A stretch of DNA of 41,735 nucleotides from Rhodospirillaceae bacterium (GTDB lineage Bacteria; Pseudomonadota; Alphaproteobacteria; Rhodospirillales; Rhodospirillaceae): NCBI GenBank assembly GCA_020852595.1, contig JADZAK010000145.1, forward strand, positions 1 through 41,735. The letters are read 5' to 3'. Numbering within the stretch: position 1 is the first letter of the stretch; every line of letters begins with the position of its first letter. A model generated the notes under the pieces. That model was not told where the DNA came from, did not search any database, and was given only the letters and a program-made list of their open reading frames with translations. Below are positions 40,509-41,735 of the stretch, one piece after another. A program made the translations under genes and the position numbers.

Positions 40509-41735
40509 TTAAGCCAGAATCTCGCTGATCTCTTTGGAGGTCTGATTGCTCTTGGTGCCGAAGGTCGAGACGTCGCAGCCCATGACCTTCAGCGCGGTGT
40601 AGCTGAGGCGGGTCGCCGCGCTCGCTTCGCCGGGGATGTGCAGACCGGTCTTGATCTTGCCGCCCAGCTTGCCGGCCGTGAACATCGGCATGCCGTCCAG
40701 CGAGTGGACGCGCGCATAACCGTGGTCGGTCGTCGCCACGATGAACACGTTGTCCAGCAGCGTGCCGTCGCCTTCCTTGATGTTCTTGAAGGCCTGCACG
40801 AAGTCGACCCACGATTCCATCGCACGGCGCGTGAACCACGAGCACTCTTTCTGGTAGCCGAGGGCGTCGTCGATGCGCTCTTCGTGCGTGGTCGTGTGGT
40901 GCGGCTTCTCGTAGCCGGCCTTCGTCGTCGAGGCCGAGGCCGCCGCGTAAGCCATGTTGAACACACGCGTCTGGTCGCACGCGATCGCCATCGCCAGGAT
41001 CTCGCTCATCAGCTTGTGGCGCTGGCCGATCAGGGTCGCTTCCCCGCCCGGCGGCGGTTCCTTCTCAACGGCCTTCATCGGCTTGCACGAAGCGATCGGC
41101 TCCGGCTTCACCAGCTGCTGGGCGAACTGCTGCTCGAGGTGGCGCAGGCCCGTAAAGTACTGGTCGAGGCGGGCGCGGTCTTCGGCGCCGACCTTCGCGT
41201 TCAGGGCCTTCACTTCGTCCATCACCCCCGACAGCACGCTCTTGCGCACCATCAGCCGCGGGTTCGGCGTGAACGTCGGCGCGTTCGGGTCCTGGAAGTC
41301 GGGGCCGAACACGCGGGTGTAGAACGCGATCGGCGAGAACTCGGGCGCCGTCGGCGAGTTGGCGTTTTCGTAAGACACCGTCGTCTTCACGTCGCCCGTC
41401 GCCGTCGCCGTCAGGTTCTTGTAGCGCGTCGTGCGGCTGATCTGGTTCGAGATCGTGATATCGAACGTCTCGCCCGGCTTGTCGTCGCCGCTCTTCGGGG
41501 CCTGGCCCGAACGCGTGATCACCCAGCCGGAGTAGTGGCAGAGGTTTTCATAGTTGTCGCGGAACGCCGTGAAGTTCGTCAGCAGGTTCATGTCCTGCTG
41601 GATCGGCTTGAAGAACGCCGATTCTTCCTTCAGGTCGTAGTTCAACCCCACCTTCGACGGCGTGAAGATGTTCTGCTGCATGCCAAGGCCCCAGAACCAG
41701 GTGCCGAAGCGCAGCGGCATCGCGCCGCCGTCGGC
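40509..41735 (-). CDS. DUF1552 domain protein, N-terminus cut by the window edge
   Basis: 408 residues are visible; the frame runs off the right end (ADGGAMPLRFGTWFWGLGMQ), so the signal peptide and true start are outside. It is a paralogue of the DUF1552 protein at 19175. Shared landmarks are FGTWFWGLG, FYTRVFGPDFQDPNAPTF, RKSVLSGVMDEVKAL, LDQYFTGLRHLEQQF, RVFNMAYAAAS, HTTTHEERIDDALGYQKE and IVATTDHGYARVHSLDGMPM. By analogy with the first cassette it should carry a Tat signal and lie directly downstream of a DUF1592-type gene, beyond the window. The catalytic role of the family is unknown. Confidence 0.9.
   Translation of the reverse strand, partial: ADGGAMPLRFGTWFWGLGMQQNIFTPSKVGLNYDLKEESAFFKPIQQDMNLLTNFTAFRDNYENLCHYSGWVITRSGQAPKSGDDKPGETFDITISNQISRTTRYKNLTATATGDVKTTVSYENANSPTAPEFSPIAFYTRVFGPDFQDPNAPTFTPNPRLMVRKSVLSGVMDEVKALNAKVGAEDRARLDQYFTGLRHLEQQFAQQLVKPEPIASCKPMKAVEKEPPPGGEATLIGQRHKLMSEILAMAIACDQTRVFNMAYAAASASTTKAGYEKPHHTTTHEERIDDALGYQKECSWFTRRAMESWVDFVQAFKNIKEGDGTLLDNVFIVATTDHGYARVHSLDGMPMFTAGKLGGKIKTGLHIPGEASAATRLSYTALKVMGCDVSTFGTKSNQTSKEISEILA

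Overview
The window is GC-rich and densely coded, and most genes lie on the minus strand. It looks like a chromosomal segment of an aerobic or facultative alphaproteobacterium. The evidence is the XRE regulator type, the DUF1800/DUF1501 and DUF1552/DUF1592 export pairs, the DUF1329/DUF1302 pair and a complete branched-chain 2-oxoacid dehydrogenase operon. I cannot name the genus from sequence alone. No rRNA, tRNA, CRISPR array, transposase or integrase is visible.

Layout. 1-486 has no gene; it holds a perfect inverted repeat, a helically phased GTGTCGC repeat cluster and a terminator. 487-2564 carries an XRE regulator, a MenI/YdiI-like hotdog thioesterase and a DUF882 (M15-like) exported peptidase. 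2712-9669 is a minus-strand operon: an ethylbenzene-dehydrogenase-type haem protein, a DmsE/MtrA-type decaheme cytochrome, an MtrB/PioB outer-membrane barrel with an in-frame TAG at codon 47, then DUF1800 and DUF1501 proteins. A cytochrome b561 is divergent from it, so this reads as an electron conduit across the envelope. 10362-13906 is a small sigma regulon: two tandem paralogous exported proteins, an ECF sigma factor and its anti-sigma factor. Two matching ECF-type promoters (GGAATA-N16-CGTCT) lie before the sigma gene and before one exported protein. 14010-17193 is a divergent DUF1329/DUF1302 pair, followed by a YdjA-like nitroreductase.

17838-25429 is a minus-strand cassette: TonB-dependent receptor, a 367-aa exported protein, a DUF1592-type cytochrome protein, a Tat-exported DUF1552 protein and a PF03640 secreted-repeat protein. 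25577-32068 holds a variant metallo-beta-lactamase-fold protein, an Lrp/AsnC regulator and the bkd genes (E1alpha, E1beta, E2, E3). 32392-41735 is a second cassette with the same parts: DUF1552 (cut by the window edge), two PF03640 proteins and four tandem paralogues of the 367-aa family (376-378 aa).

The most interesting content is this repeated module: DUF1592 cytochrome, DUF1552, PF03640 repeat protein and an apparently undescribed ~378-aa exported family present five times in 20 kb. All its members are predicted to act outside the cytoplasm. The 378-aa proteins share invariant cysteines and a long conserved block, and parts of them are identical at the DNA level, which suggests recent duplication or gene conversion. 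A second pattern is short (14-17 bp) tandem duplications, three of which span stop codons.
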